From Streptomyces formicae (GTDB lineage Bacteria > Actinomycetota > Actinomycetes > Streptomycetales > Streptomycetaceae), in assembly GCF_002556545.1 (NCBI RefSeq), contig NZ_CP022685.1:124001-188000 (forward strand): 64,000 nucleotides of DNA. Direction: 5' to 3'. Position numbers and translations under genes: made by a program. Shown piece by piece: positions 1 to 8,241 of the stretch (positions within the stretch are counted from its first letter, which is position 1; each line of letters starts with the position of its first letter). The notes beneath the pieces are model-generated. The model saw nothing but the letters and a program-made list of their open reading frames with translations. It was not told the DNA's origin and did not search any database.

Positions 1-2
1 AC

Positions 3-263
3 TGCTCCACCACTCTCGCGCTGCTGCACGGCCCGGCATGGGGCCTGCGGTTCGCCGATGCGTACGAGAAGGCCGGCGGGGTGCTGGCGGCGGCCTCGGG
101 CGAGCGGCTGTACTGGCAGGTGCGGGACGCGCTCGCCGCTTCGGAAGAAGTGGCGTTGGTGGCGCGGGCGTGGCGTGAGTCGGGGAGGACGGAGCTGACG
201 ACGCGGGCCGTGGAGGAGCGGCTCGACGCGTATGTCATCTCCGTGATGGATGCGCTGGGCTGA
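3..263 (+). CDS. C-terminal fragment of a probable phosphotransferase (APH-like)
   Basis: The gene is cut by the left edge of the window. Reading in frame from base 3 gives about 86 residues before TGA at 261-263. The visible part is helical and includes the stretches WGLRFADAYEKAGG and RAWRESGR. It resembles the last helices of aminoglycoside/choline-kinase-type phosphotransferases, but the catalytic HxD and DFG-like motifs would lie upstream, outside the window. The assignment therefore rests on general resemblance of the tail. No terminator-like hairpin is obvious in the 80 bp that separate it from the convergent TetR gene. Confidence 0.45.
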   Translation, partial: CSTTLALLHGPAWGLRFADAYEKAGGVLAAASGERLYWQVRDALAASEEVALVARAWRESGRTELTTRAVEERLDAYVISVMDALG

Positions 264-343
264 GCCGAGCGGCCCCGGGCGCGACGGGCGGGAAGTGACG
301 GCACACGGCGGACCGGTGGTTCCAGCAGGGGCCTAGGTCGCCA

Positions 344-916
344 CTACCTGCCAGGTGCCTGGCGCAGCGCCGCGGCGACCAGCCCTTCGAGGGCCTCGCG
401 CCGTACTTCGCCGCCGCTCACCAGCCCGTCGAAGACCAGTCCGTCGATGCAGGTCAGCAACGTGTGCGTGCGGTTCTCGACGTCCGTGACGCCGTGCGCG
501 GCGAGAAAGAGCCGGACGGCCTCGCGGCCGGGGTTGTCCCGGGGCACGAGGATCTCGCGCAGCTCCGCGTCGCGCACGCTCTCGACGGTGCAGGCATAGC
601 GGGCGAGCGAGCGGCGGCGGCCCTCGCCGGTGAGTCGCTTCCGGGTGAGCGCCGCCATGCCCTCCACCAACTCCTCGGCGGTACGCAGGGGTGGGAGCGC
701 TTCGGCCATCGCGTGAAGTTCCGCCTGGTCGCGTTGGACGAGGCGGGTGACGAGTCCGGTCAGCAGGGCCGCGCGGGTGCGGAAGTAGGCCGAGGTGGTG
801 CCGGGCGGCATGGCGGCCTTCCGGTCGACGGCGCGGTGGGTCAGGCCGCGCATGCCGTCGTCGGCGAGTACGTCGAGGGCCGCGTCTGCCAGCAGGGTGC
901 GCCGATCCGAGGTCAT
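344..916 (-). CDS. TetR/AcrR family transcriptional regulator
   Basis: A 190-residue protein with the usual TetR layout. The N-terminal helix-turn-helix lies at about residues 8-55 (ALDVLADDGMRGLTHRAVDR, then GTTSAYFRTRAALL), followed by an all-helical ligand/dimerisation domain. The ATG at 916 is 85 bp from the ATG of the divergent FAD monooxygenase. Two perfect 16-bp palindromes of the form TTCTAC-N4-GTAGAA lie between the two starts. The arrangement indicates a local repressor that controls itself and the oxygenase and is released by the oxygenase substrate or a related compound. The ligand cannot be read from the sequence. Confidence 0.9.
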   Translation of the reverse strand: MTSDRRTLLADAALDVLADDGMRGLTHRAVDRKAAMPPGTTSAYFRTRAALLTGLVTRLVQRDQAELHAMAEALPPLRTAEELVEGMAALTRKRLTGEGRRRSLARYACTVESVRDAELREILVPRDNPGREAVRLFLAAHGVTDVENRTHTLLTCIDGLVFDGLVSGGEVRREALEGLVAAALRQAPGR

Positions 917-923
917 GGCACCT

Positions 924-986
924 TTCTACACCCGCCTTCTACACCCGTAGAAGCACGGGGTAAGGTCCCTTTCTACAGATGTAGAA
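924..986. promoter_or_regulatory. Twin TetR operators and shared divergent promoter region
   Basis: Perfect palindromes TTCTACACCCGTAGAA (937-952) and TTCTACAGATGTAGAA (971-986) have identical 6-bp half-sites and 4-bp spacers, and start 34 bp apart. A lone half-site TTCTAC sits at 924-929. A possible -10 element TAAGGT (961-966) lies between the two palindromes, 18 bp after the first TTCTAC, so both operators would bracket the monooxygenase promoter. The second also touches its ribosome-binding site (GAAGGAGG, 984-991). Binding by the adjacent TetR protein is inferred from position and symmetry. Confidence 0.75.
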
Positions 987-1000
987 GGAGGGGCATCGGC

Positions 1001-2158
1001 ATGGGGAACACGGCAGTGGTGGTCGGCGGAGGCATCGGCGGACTGGCCGCCGCGATCGGCCTGGACCGCGTCGGATGGGACGTGACGGTCCTTGAACGCG
1101 CGGACGTGCTCGAGGACGCGGGCGCGGGCATCTCCCTGGCCGCCAACGGTCTGCGGGCCCTGGACGCACTCGGCGTCGGCGAGGCGGTTCGGGAGGCGTC
1201 GCGGGGCCAGTACACCGGTGGCACCCGGACGCCCGAGGGCAGGTGGCTGGCGCGGATGGACGGCTCGGCGCTGGAAGAGGCGGTGGGCACACCGATCATG
1301 GGCATCCCCCGCGCCACGTTGCACCGACTGCTCCGCGACGCGCTGCCCACCGCGTCACTGGTGATCGGATCCGAGGTGGACCGGGTCGAGGAGGTCGTCC
1401 CGGGGACCGTCCACGTCGGCTGCGACACCAGGGTCCTCGACGCCGATCTGGTGGTGGCGGCCGACGGCATCGGCAGCAGAGTCCGCGGCCGCCTCTTCCC
1501 GGACCACCCCGGCCCTGTGCACAGCGGCTCGACGGTGCTGCGCGCCCTCACCGAGCACGTCGTCGACCTGCGCGGCGACTTCGAACTGACCTGGGGCCGT
1601 GGCGCGGAGTTCGGACACATCGCCCTCCAGGACGTGAGGGCCGAGTGGCATGCCGTCCTCAACCTCCCCGCCGGTACGCGGTTCGCCGACCCGCTGGCCG
1701 AGCTGCGCCGACGGTTCCGCACCTGGCACGAGCCGATCCCCGCCCTGCTCGACGCGACCCGGCCGCAGGCCGTGCTGCATCACGACGTGAACGAACTCCG
1801 GACGCCCCTGCCTTCCTTCGTGGTCGGCCGGATCGCGTTGCTCGGCGACGCGGCCCACGCGATGACCCCCCATCTCGGGCAGGGTGCCTGCCAGGCCCTG
1901 GAGGACGCGGTCACCCTGGCCGCCGCCCTCCGCGCCGAATCCACCGTCGACGCCGCGCTCGCCCGCTACGACGCCGAACGCCGACCGCGCAGTCAGGCCG
2001 TCGCACGGGCCGCCCGGCAGGCCGGGAGGATGGGCCAGCAGCTCTCCCATCCCCTGGCGGTCACCCTGCGGAACACGGCGATGCGGCTCACGCCCTCCCG
2101 CCTCGCCATACGTATGCTCCTCCGTCACCACGCCTGGACGCCACCGTCGCTGAACTGA
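1001..2158 (+). CDS. FAD-dependent monooxygenase (PHBH / salicylate hydroxylase type)
   Basis: A 385-residue class A flavoprotein monooxygenase. The ATG at 1001 is chosen because GAAGGAGG lies 9 bp upstream and the dinucleotide-binding motif starts at once (VVVGGGIGGLAAAIGL, residues 5-20, GxGxxG). A second FAD contact is ADGIGSRVR near residue 150. The third is the GD motif GRIALLGDAAHAMTPHLGQG near residue 280. Family members hydroxylate aromatic or polyketide substrates with NAD(P)H and O2. An open frame extends upstream to base 464 but runs antisense through the TetR gene and is not used. Expression is probably inducible through the divergent TetR protein. Confidence 0.92.
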   Translation: MGNTAVVVGGGIGGLAAAIGLDRVGWDVTVLERADVLEDAGAGISLAANGLRALDALGVGEAVREASRGQYTGGTRTPEGRWLARMDGSALEEAVGTPIMGIPRATLHRLLRDALPTASLVIGSEVDRVEEVVPGTVHVGCDTRVLDADLVVAADGIGSRVRGRLFPDHPGPVHSGSTVLRALTEHVVDLRGDFELTWGRGAEFGHIALQDVRAEWHAVLNLPAGTRFADPLAELRRRFRTWHEPIPALLDATRPQAVLHHDVNELRTPLPSFVVGRIALLGDAAHAMTPHLGQGACQALEDAVTLAAALRAESTVDAALARYDAERRPRSQAVARAARQAGRMGQQLSHPLAVTLRNTAMRLTPSRLAIRMLLRHHAWTPPSLN

Positions 2159-2165
2159 TCCGGTC

Positions 2166-2948
2166 TCAGTCGGCGGCCCTGCCCGAGACGAAGCCGCGGG
2201 TGACGTGTGTGCCCGATCCGGCGTTCTGGGCCTGGTAGTTGGACTCGCCGACGCAGTCGCTGTACTCGTAGTTGGCCCGGGACGTGCCGCTCAGGCCGCC
2301 CCCTTCGGTGGTGGTGGGGCCGCCGAAGACGGCGTCGGACCTGGGCATCTCGGCGCAGCTGGGGATTCCCGCGTAGTACTCGACGAAACCGCCCTGGGAG
2401 CCCCGGAGGTTGCCGCTGCCCGTCGGCAGCGTGTAGCTGCCGAGGTGGGTTTCCTTGCCGGTGACCGTATCCCTGGCCGTGCCGGTCCAGGTGTCGGTTC
2501 CCGTGCGCTCGACCTTGAGGTCGTACCGGTTGCCGTACACGGCGTCGAAGTCGACCGCGCAGGTGACGCCGGGGCCACCGTCGGCTCCCGTGTGGCAGAG
2601 CGGGTCGGTGGTGGTCGAGCCCGCGACGAAGGTGGAGAAGCGGGCGGAGAGTCGCTCTTTCCCGCCGCTGTTCGCGCGCGGCTGCAGGCCCGTGTATCCG
2701 ACGTCCGACGCGTTCGTGAAGCCGAACTGCTGGGCGAAGTAGATGCCGTCCTTGTGGGCCGTGGCCTGGTTGACGGTGAGGGGGAAGGTGATGTCGCGCA
2801 GGCCCCCGGCGGGGGTGCCGGGGATCGACCAGCCGATCGACACGTTCCCGCCGCCGACCGAAGCGGCCGCGGGGTCGGACAGCGCCAGCATCAGCCCGAT
2901 GGACGCGGCGGCCGTGCCGCACCGCCGCCAGGTCTTGACTCCAGTCAT
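2166..2948 (-). CDS. Secreted protein, DUF3472-like
   Basis: A 260-residue exported protein. The ATG at 2948 is preceded by AGAGGAGG and followed by a Sec signal peptide: positive residues (KTWRR), a hydrophobic core to about residue 27, and an AAAS cleavage region. The mature part has the stretches FAQQFGFTNASDVGYTGLQPR and ARFSTFVAG. These resemble the DUF3472 type of extracellular beta-rich domain, whose function is unknown. At least four cysteines are visible and could form disulfides. It converges with the monooxygenase gene, 7 bp away, and has no clear partner. The DUF assignment is from memory of the motif and needs a profile search. Confidence 0.7.
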   Translation of the reverse strand: MTGVKTWRRCGTAAASIGLMLALSDPAAASVGGGNVSIGWSIPGTPAGGLRDITFPLTVNQATAHKDGIYFAQQFGFTNASDVGYTGLQPRANSGGKERLSARFSTFVAGSTTTDPLCHTGADGGPGVTCAVDFDAVYGNRYDLKVERTGTDTWTGTARDTVTGKETHLGSYTLPTGSGNLRGSQGGFVEYYAGIPSCAEMPRSDAVFGGPTTTEGGGLSGTSRANYEYSDCVGESNYQAQNAGSGTHVTRGFVSGRAAD

Positions 2949-3145
2949 GTGCTGGTCCTCCTCTGTGTGGGGCAGAGAACGGTGCTCGCGCGCACTGGCG
3001 GGGGCACCGCGCATGGCCAGGTGACGGAGCTCAGTGTCGTCCCCCGACCCCACAAGCACGCCATGGACATTCGCGGTCCGGGCTTGGACTATCCCGCGCG
3101 GCGCGCCCGCACCGCGTCAGCGGAGCACGGCACGGCGGCAGCGGC

Positions 3146-4441
3146 TCAGCACAGCAACAGAGCGGCCTGCCAGGGCAGTTCACCGAGCGGCGCCTCCGGG
3201 TGCGTCGCGTGGCGCAGGGCGAGCGCGGCGCCCACCGCTCCGTCCAGGAAGCCGGGCCGGTGCACGACCGTGCGCTCGCCGGGTGCGGCGGCGGGCCACA
3301 GGAAGGGGTACCCCGGGTCCGCCGCGGCCGCCAGCGCGTCGGTCAACCTCGGTACGAGAGCGGCCAGTTCGTCTCCCCCGGGCTCCTTGGACATGAGGGT
3401 CACGATCGTGGTGAGCCCCGCCAGGCCGTGGCAGAGCGTGGGGTCGGGGAAGTCCCTGCGGTCGCAGGCGGCGGCGACCGCGGCCACGGCCTGCCGGTTC
3501 CACTCCGGCTCCTTGAGTGCCAGCGCGGCCAGTTGGAGGGAGCGGGCGACGCCGGGCGTGCCGTAGCACCAGCCGGTGCGCGCCTCCGCCAGGTCGGGGC
3601 GGGCGCCGGAAGCCGCCGTCAGCTCGGCGCCCAGCGGCACGATGTTGGGCCACCCCGCACCGTCCGGGCTGCGGCGCGCGAGGAGCCAGTCGGCGATGGT
3701 GCGGATCGCCCGCTCCTGCCCCGGCACGCGGACGCCCGCGCGGTGGGCGAGGGAGAGCAGCGCGAGCGGCCCGGGGATGCCGTGGGCGAGACCCGCGTTG
3801 AAGTGTCCACCGGGGACTCCCTCGGGCTCGCTGAGCAGGATCGGGTCGCTGGTCCACCAGCCGGGCACGGTCCTGCCGCCCGGTTCCACGACCGGGCGGG
3901 TGAGCGCGACGAGGTGACCGAGGACGAGCTCGGTGGTGTCCCGGTGGTCGGGTCCGGCCGCGAGGAGCAGCCGCCCCAGACCGGTGAGGCCCGCCACCAC
4001 GTCGTACCCGGCCATCCGGGCCCCGGCCGTCCCTGCCGCCACCCGCGGGGCGTCCTCCGCCACGATCCTGCGGGCGAGCAGGGCGACTTGGTCGTCCAGC
4101 TTGGTGAGCAGCCCGGCGTACTCACCGGGCCGGGTGACGGCCGTGCGGGCGGCGAAGGCGACCGCGGGCAGGCCCGCGTACAGCCCTTCGCGCGCGGGCC
4201 TGCGCACCCCGGTGACGGCGCTCGTCAGGTGGGCGTGCGCGGCTCGCGCGTACCCGGCGTCGGTGTGGGCGAGCGCCCCGAGCAGCAGGGCGACGCCCGC
4301 GTGGCCGTCCGCGAGGGACTGGGGGTGCCACAGGGACCGGGTCTCGGCCAGTTCGGGGGTCTGCGCCTCGGTCACCTGTGCGGCCAGGGCGACCGGATCG
4401 GTGAGGCGCTCGGCGAGCAGCGCCACGGGGTTCTCGGTCAT
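3146..4441 (-). CDS. lanC: Lanthionine synthetase C family cyclase (LanC)
   Basis: A 431-residue LanC-type cyclase. The family adds cysteine thiols to dehydroalanine/dehydrobutyrine in a dehydrated precursor to form (methyl)lanthionine rings. The toroid repeat motifs are present: LADGHAGVALLLGAL, GLAHGIPGPLALL, WCYGTPGVARSL, LCHGLAGL and FLDGAVGAALAL. The zinc ligands are visible as Cys in WCYGTPG and Cys-His in CHGLAG. The length is normal for a free-standing LanC. The start at 4441 overlaps the stop of lanB by 4 bp (ATGA), so the two are translationally coupled. With the precursor gene at 7800 it forms a minimal class I lanthipeptide set. Confidence 0.93.
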   Translation of the reverse strand: MTENPVALLAERLTDPVALAAQVTEAQTPELAETRSLWHPQSLADGHAGVALLLGALAHTDAGYARAAHAHLTSAVTGVRRPAREGLYAGLPAVAFAARTAVTRPGEYAGLLTKLDDQVALLARRIVAEDAPRVAAGTAGARMAGYDVVAGLTGLGRLLLAAGPDHRDTTELVLGHLVALTRPVVEPGGRTVPGWWTSDPILLSEPEGVPGGHFNAGLAHGIPGPLALLSLAHRAGVRVPGQERAIRTIADWLLARRSPDGAGWPNIVPLGAELTAASGARPDLAEARTGWCYGTPGVARSLQLAALALKEPEWNRQAVAAVAAACDRRDFPDPTLCHGLAGLTTIVTLMSKEPGGDELAALVPRLTDALAAAADPGYPFLWPAAAPGERTVVHRPGFLDGAVGAALALRHATHPEAPLGELPWQAALLLC

Positions 4442-7400
4442 GATCCGGCCCTTTCCCGGTCGAGGTGTGCCTGGACCGCGCCCCGGGCCACGGCCAGGGC
4501 CTGCGCCTCGGCCGTACGGTCGGTGCCGAGGCGCCGGTTGCAGTGCATGTGGACGAGGGAGGCGAGCACCGCGTCCGGGGAGACGCTCAGTGTGCCGCGC
4601 CGCTGTTCCTCGCGCATCAGGTGCCCGAAGCGCTCGGGCGCCGCGTGGTGCGCGTGGGCCTCGGGACCGTCCGGCGTGATGCGCGCGAGGGCTTCGCGCC
4701 GTCGGGCCGCGAACGCCTTGTGGTGCTTCTCCCGCTTGGGGTACGTGGTGGTGATCCACTGCCGCCAGTCCCCGCCGTAGCCCCGGTGGAAGGCGCGGAC
4801 GAGCCCGGCCACGTCGTACGCGGTGGACAGGATCCGGTCGTCCGTCGGGGTCGCGAGCCGCTCGATCACCAGTCGGCTGTCCGCGTGGAACACCTCTTCG
4901 GCCGCGCCGAGCACGACCGGGCCGCCGTAGCGCTCGGTCTCGGGGGCGTAGCTGTCGAGGCGCAGCCCTCGGGCGAGCCCGTCGGCGGCCAGTTCCCCGG
5001 CCAGGTCGTGGAGTCCGGGCAGCACGACGCCGTTGAGCAGGGCCGGGTCGCCGTGCAGCCGGAGGCGCAGGTGCGGGTCCGGGTCGGCGTACCGGATGAA
5101 GAACCACCGGTCGACGCCGCCCGGTTCGTCCTGCGGGGCGGGCAGCTCGGTCAGGAAGCGCCGCAACGGCCCGGTCAGGAGTTCGTCCTGACGCTCGGCG
5201 GAGGTGTAGAGCGTCGCGTAGAGCCAGGGGCCGCCGGGCGGGATCTCGCCGGTGCCGCGTCGGCTCGCGGGGAGCGCGATGCGCGCGGGCTTCGCGGGCC
5301 TCGGTTCGGCGTTCCGCTGACGGGGCGTCAGCGTCACGACGGCTTCCGCTTCGTGGGCGCCGCCGGGCCCGTGCAGCCAACCGCTGTCGGGGTCCTGGCC
5401 CAGCGGCGGCTCGTGCACCACGGCCGCGCCGGTCCGCTCGCACTCGCGGCGCAGGATCTCCTGGTGCGCGGGAACGGAGAGGTTCAGGGGGATGCGGTGG
5501 TCGCCGAGGGTGAGCTGGACGTGGTCCGGCACGTGCCAGAGCGCGCGCCACTCCGCCAGGGACGGGCCCGTCGCCTCCAGGCGCCAGCGGGCCGGGGCCA
5601 GGACGGTGCGGCCGACGCGTACGGCGGGCAGGAACGGCAGGTCCTCCGCGGCGCCCCATTCCCACAGCCGCCACTGCCTGCGGCTGAACGCGGCGGCCTC
5701 GATGAGGAAGCGCACCGCGTTGGGCGCGGTCAGTTCGCGGTTGAGCACGTGCAGCGCCGAGGGGGTCAGCTCGCGGCCGAGTGCGAGCGACACGATCCGG
5801 AAGCCCTCGGAGTCGGCGCAGACGGCGATGTCGTCGAGCGTGAGGTCGGTGACGCCCGGCGCCGCGGGACCGGGATGCACGCCGATGACCAGGCGTCCGT
5901 CCAGCCAGGTGGGCACCTGCGCGACATTGGCGTGCCGGTGGTGCGAGGCCTGGTGGTGGACCTGGACGGGGAGGCGCCCGGTGTCCTCGCGCGCGTCCCG
6001 CACCGTGTGCCGGATCGCCTCGGCCTGCGCGGGCTCGAAGAGGTGGGCGAACCTGCCCATGAGGCCGCCGGACGCGGTGGCCGCGCCGTTGAGGACGAGC
6101 GTGTAGTCGCCCCTGTCCACCGCGTCGGCCGATGTCGCCGCGATCTGCACGACGAGTTCGAGGGCGGGCGGTCGCACGGCGGGCGCGTCCCGGTCGGCGG
6201 ACTCGGCGCGGTCGGCGGACTCCAGCTTGCGCAGCCACTGCTCGTCCAGGACGACCTCGCGCGACCCGCGCGCCTGCGCCTCGGCCGCGAGACCCAGCAG
6301 CAGCCGCTGGCGTACGGCGCCCAGGGGCGCGGGCCCCGGGTCGGAGCGGTGGCTGGGCGGCAGCCGGTATCCGGCAGGGGCACCGAGACCGATGTCGGGA
6401 TCGAGGAGTTCCTTGACGGGGACGTAGCGCCCGAGGCCGTACCGCTCGACGAAGTCCTGGTGGTAGGCGGTCAACCGGCCCCTGCCCTGGGGCGCGAGGC
6501 GCCACAGCGCGGCGGCGGCGTGCTCCAGTTCGCGGGCCACCTCGTGCGAGAGCACGACGGAGCCGTCCAGGCGCAGGTCCACCTGGACGGCGTGCCCGCT
6601 CGCCGGGGCGTCCTCGGTGGCACCTGTGGCGGCTCCCAGTGCCGTGCGCCAGGCGGCCCTTCCCTCGCCGAGCGGGGTACGGAGGTAGTCGGTGAGGGAC
6701 GTGCGCAGCTCGGCGATGCGTCGGGCGGCGGGGGTGTCGGCCGGGAGCAGCGCCTCGACGTGTGCCAGCGGGTCGGGGGCGTCCAGCGGCGGACGCAGTT
6801 CCGTCAGGAGCACTTCCGCGCCGATGAGCTGGGCGACGAGCCGGGCGACCGCGCCCTCGGGAGCCCCGGGGAAACGTGCTTCGACGTCGCGGACCAGTTC
6901 GTCGCAGCGGACGGGGCGGGCGGCGGCCTCGAGAACGGCGCGTACGACCGGGGTGTGGCGCAGCGTACGTGACTTGGGGCGGCTCGCGTCCGACGAGGCG
7001 GTGTCCGGGCCGGGTCCGGCGGGCGCGAAGGGCAGGACCAGGCGCCCGCCGCGTACGAAGCACAGTCCGTTGACCACCACGCTCAGTCCCTGGTGCACGG
7101 CGGGGTCGCGCTCCCACTCGGCGACCAGCCGGGCCAGCAGACCGGCGTCGAGCCGTGCCGCCTTGTGTCCCTCGCCGGTGAGTTCGCCCTTGGTCGCCGC
7201 GCCGAAGGAGCCCCACAGGACGCCCGCGAGCAGACCGAAGGGGGTGGGCCTCGACGCGGCCCTGAGCAGATAGCGGGTCACCGCCCGGTGGGCCTTGCGC
7301 AGATCGGCCGGGGTTACCGGCGCGTTCGCGAGGACGGCGTCGACGGTGCGGGCGAGCGAGGGGCTGGAGACCTCCACCGCCTCGCGAAAGCGGGCGTCGG

Positions 7401-7596
7401 CGAGCAGCTCTTCGAGTTGGGCCCGTCGGCCTTCGAGGTCCGTGGAATCCGGCGACTCCGCGCCGGTCCCGTCCTGGCTCTCCCGCACGCCGTCCTGCCA
7501 GGTCGCGCGAGCTCTCGGCCGTGCCAGGAGCGGCGCCCTCAAAAGCACTCCGTCCGCGCAGTGGAACACCGTTTCCGCGCTTTGGACCTGCCGCAT
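4438..7596 (-). CDS. lanB: Full-length class I lanthipeptide dehydratase (LanB)
   Basis: About 1052 residues, the normal size for a full-length LanB. The first roughly 780 residues form the glutamylation domain (early RAPLLARPRA and RAASRPTPFGLLAG motifs). The last roughly 270 form the elimination domain (WLYATLYTSAERQDELL, WFFIRYADPDPHLRLRL, SYAPETERYGG). The family uses glutamyl-tRNA to activate and then dehydrate Ser/Thr of the precursor. ATG at 7596 is preferred because AAGGGGG lies about 10 bp upstream. A GTG at 7605 would add three residues but is too close to that site. It overlaps lanC by 4 bp. A weak divergent promoter (TGACGG, 17 bp, TAGTGT on the minus strand, 7674-7702) may drive it. 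Confidence 0.94.
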   Translation of the reverse strand: MRQVQSAETVFHCADGVLLRAPLLARPRARATWQDGVRESQDGTGAESPDSTDLEGRRAQLEELLADARFREAVEVSSPSLARTVDAVLANAPVTPADLRKAHRAVTRYLLRAASRPTPFGLLAGVLWGSFGAATKGELTGEGHKAARLDAGLLARLVAEWERDPAVHQGLSVVVNGLCFVRGGRLVLPFAPAGPGPDTASSDASRPKSRTLRHTPVVRAVLEAAARPVRCDELVRDVEARFPGAPEGAVARLVAQLIGAEVLLTELRPPLDAPDPLAHVEALLPADTPAARRIAELRTSLTDYLRTPLGEGRAAWRTALGAATGATEDAPASGHAVQVDLRLDGSVVLSHEVARELEHAAAALWRLAPQGRGRLTAYHQDFVERYGLGRYVPVKELLDPDIGLGAPAGYRLPPSHRSDPGPAPLGAVRQRLLLGLAAEAQARGSREVVLDEQWLRKLESADRAESADRDAPAVRPPALELVVQIAATSADAVDRGDYTLVLNGAATASGGLMGRFAHLFEPAQAEAIRHTVRDAREDTGRLPVQVHHQASHHRHANVAQVPTWLDGRLVIGVHPGPAAPGVTDLTLDDIAVCADSEGFRIVSLALGRELTPSALHVLNRELTAPNAVRFLIEAAAFSRRQWRLWEWGAAEDLPFLPAVRVGRTVLAPARWRLEATGPSLAEWRALWHVPDHVQLTLGDHRIPLNLSVPAHQEILRRECERTGAAVVHEPPLGQDPDSGWLHGPGGAHEAEAVVTLTPRQRNAEPRPAKPARIALPASRRGTGEIPPGGPWLYATLYTSAERQDELLTGPLRRFLTELPAPQDEPGGVDRWFFIRYADPDPHLRLRLHGDPALLNGVVLPGLHDLAGELAADGLARGLRLDSYAPETERYGGPVVLGAAEEVFHADSRLVIERLATPTDDRILSTAYDVAGLVRAFHRGYGGDWRQWITTTYPKREKHHKAFAARRREALARITPDGPEAHAHHAAPERFGHLMREEQRRGTLSVSPDAVLASLVHMHCNRRLGTDRTAEAQALAVARGAVQAHLDRERAGS

Positions 7597-7706
7597 CTGC
7601 GCCACTCCCCCTTACTCCATGCCCCATAAAAAGAAGTTAAGAATCCCCAATTCCCTACCCGAGGAATGCGGTCACACTAACCCAGGCGCACTTCACCCGT
7701 CACCCC

Positions 7707-7736
7707 TTGACTCCGTCCGCTATCCGTACCTAGATT
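7707..7736 (+). promoter_or_regulatory. Probable sigma-70 promoter of the lanthipeptide precursor gene
   Basis: TTGACT (7707-7712), an 18-bp spacer and TAGATT (7731-7736) closely match the vegetative -35/-10 pattern of streptomycetes. Transcription would start near 7743, giving a leader of about 57 nt before the ATG at 7800. No operator symmetry is evident in the leader. Confidence 0.55.
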
Positions 7737-7799
7737 CCGTTCTCGTCGCCAAAGGGCGGCGATTCGTTCGGTTTCAAAGGTTCCATGGAAGGAATTCCC

Positions 7800-7943
7800 A
7801 TGCCCGAGAGCATGACGCAGGACCTCTTCGACATCGACCTCACCGAGACCTCCATCCAGGACGTCGCGCAGGACAGCGCCGCGGGCGCGATCTCCGGCGA
7901 AGAGTCCTGCTTCCGCACGTGTACGACCTGCTCGCTCTGCTGA
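7800..7943 (+). CDS. lanA: Class I lanthipeptide precursor peptide
   Basis: A 47-residue peptide. The ATG at 7800 follows GGAAGGAA by 6 bp; an in-frame ATG at 7785 lacks a good site. The leader is acidic and contains F10-D11-I12-D13-L14, matching the F-x-L-D type box that class I dehydratases recognise. The C-terminal segment SGEESCFRTCTTCSLC (residues 32-47) holds all four cysteines (37, 41, 44, 47) and six Ser/Thr (32, 36, 40, 42, 43, 45), as expected of a ring-forming core. A cleavage point near Gly29-Ile31 is a guess. The gene is divergent from lanB and ends in a cysteine codon just before TGA, as in many lantibiotics. The ring pattern and activity are unknown. Confidence 0.85.
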   Translation: MPESMTQDLFDIDLTETSIQDVAQDSAAGAISGEESCFRTCTTCSLC

Positions 7944-7958
7944 CGCAGGCCATGTGAA

Positions 7959-7999
7959 GGGCCGGTTCCGGCGACGCCTCGCATGGCCGGAACCGGCCC
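7959..7999 (+). terminator. 14-bp perfect hairpin after lanA
   Basis: GGGCCGGTTCCGGC (7959-7972) pairs perfectly with GCCGGAACCGGCCC (7986-7999) across a 13-nt loop, starting 16 bp after the lanA stop. There is no T-run, which is usual for streptomycete terminators. It could end or protect the lanA transcript. Confidence 0.6.
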
Positions 8000-8029
8000 G
8001 GTCGCACCCGTTTCACGGGCGCGAGAACA

Positions 8030-8057
8030 CTGAAGGGCAATGCGCATTGCCCTTCAG
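8030..8057. repeat. 28-bp perfect palindrome between lanA and the hydrolase gene
   Basis: CTGAAGGGCAATGC (8030-8043) is followed without a spacer by its exact reverse complement GCATTGCCCTTCAG (8044-8057). It lies 30 bp beyond the lanA hairpin and about 185 bp before the end of the convergent hydrolase gene. It may be a second, bidirectional terminator or a protein-binding site. The rest of 8058-8241 is lower in GC and shows no gene I can support. Confidence 0.6.
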
Positions 8058-8241
8058 GGCACACACCGTCGACCTGCTGGGCAGGGTTTCCGTGCTCTGC
8101 ACTTCACCGTTGACACAGCGAGGGATTATCGGCGACCTTTTCTTTCGTGACGCACTTTTCCGCGGGCGGCCGAGAACGCATTTCGCGCCCGTATATAAAC
8201 ATGCGTACGGGTAATTTCTGAGCCCGCTACGCAGAGGACCG

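Noticed and set aside
464..1000. N-terminal extension of the FAD monooxygenase
   Set aside because: It lies antisense to the TetR gene and across the operators. The ribosome-binding site and FAD motif fix the start at 1001.
3146..7627. A 1493-codon open frame on the minus strand
   Set aside because: Only its last 431 codons are lanC. The rest is an out-of-frame Arg/Pro/Gly-rich reading of lanB, which has clear family motifs in its own frame.
8110..8139. TTGACA at 8110-8115 as a promoter
   Set aside because: No matching -10 element at 16-19 bp and no gene downstream on that strand; the hydrolase gene converges from the other side.
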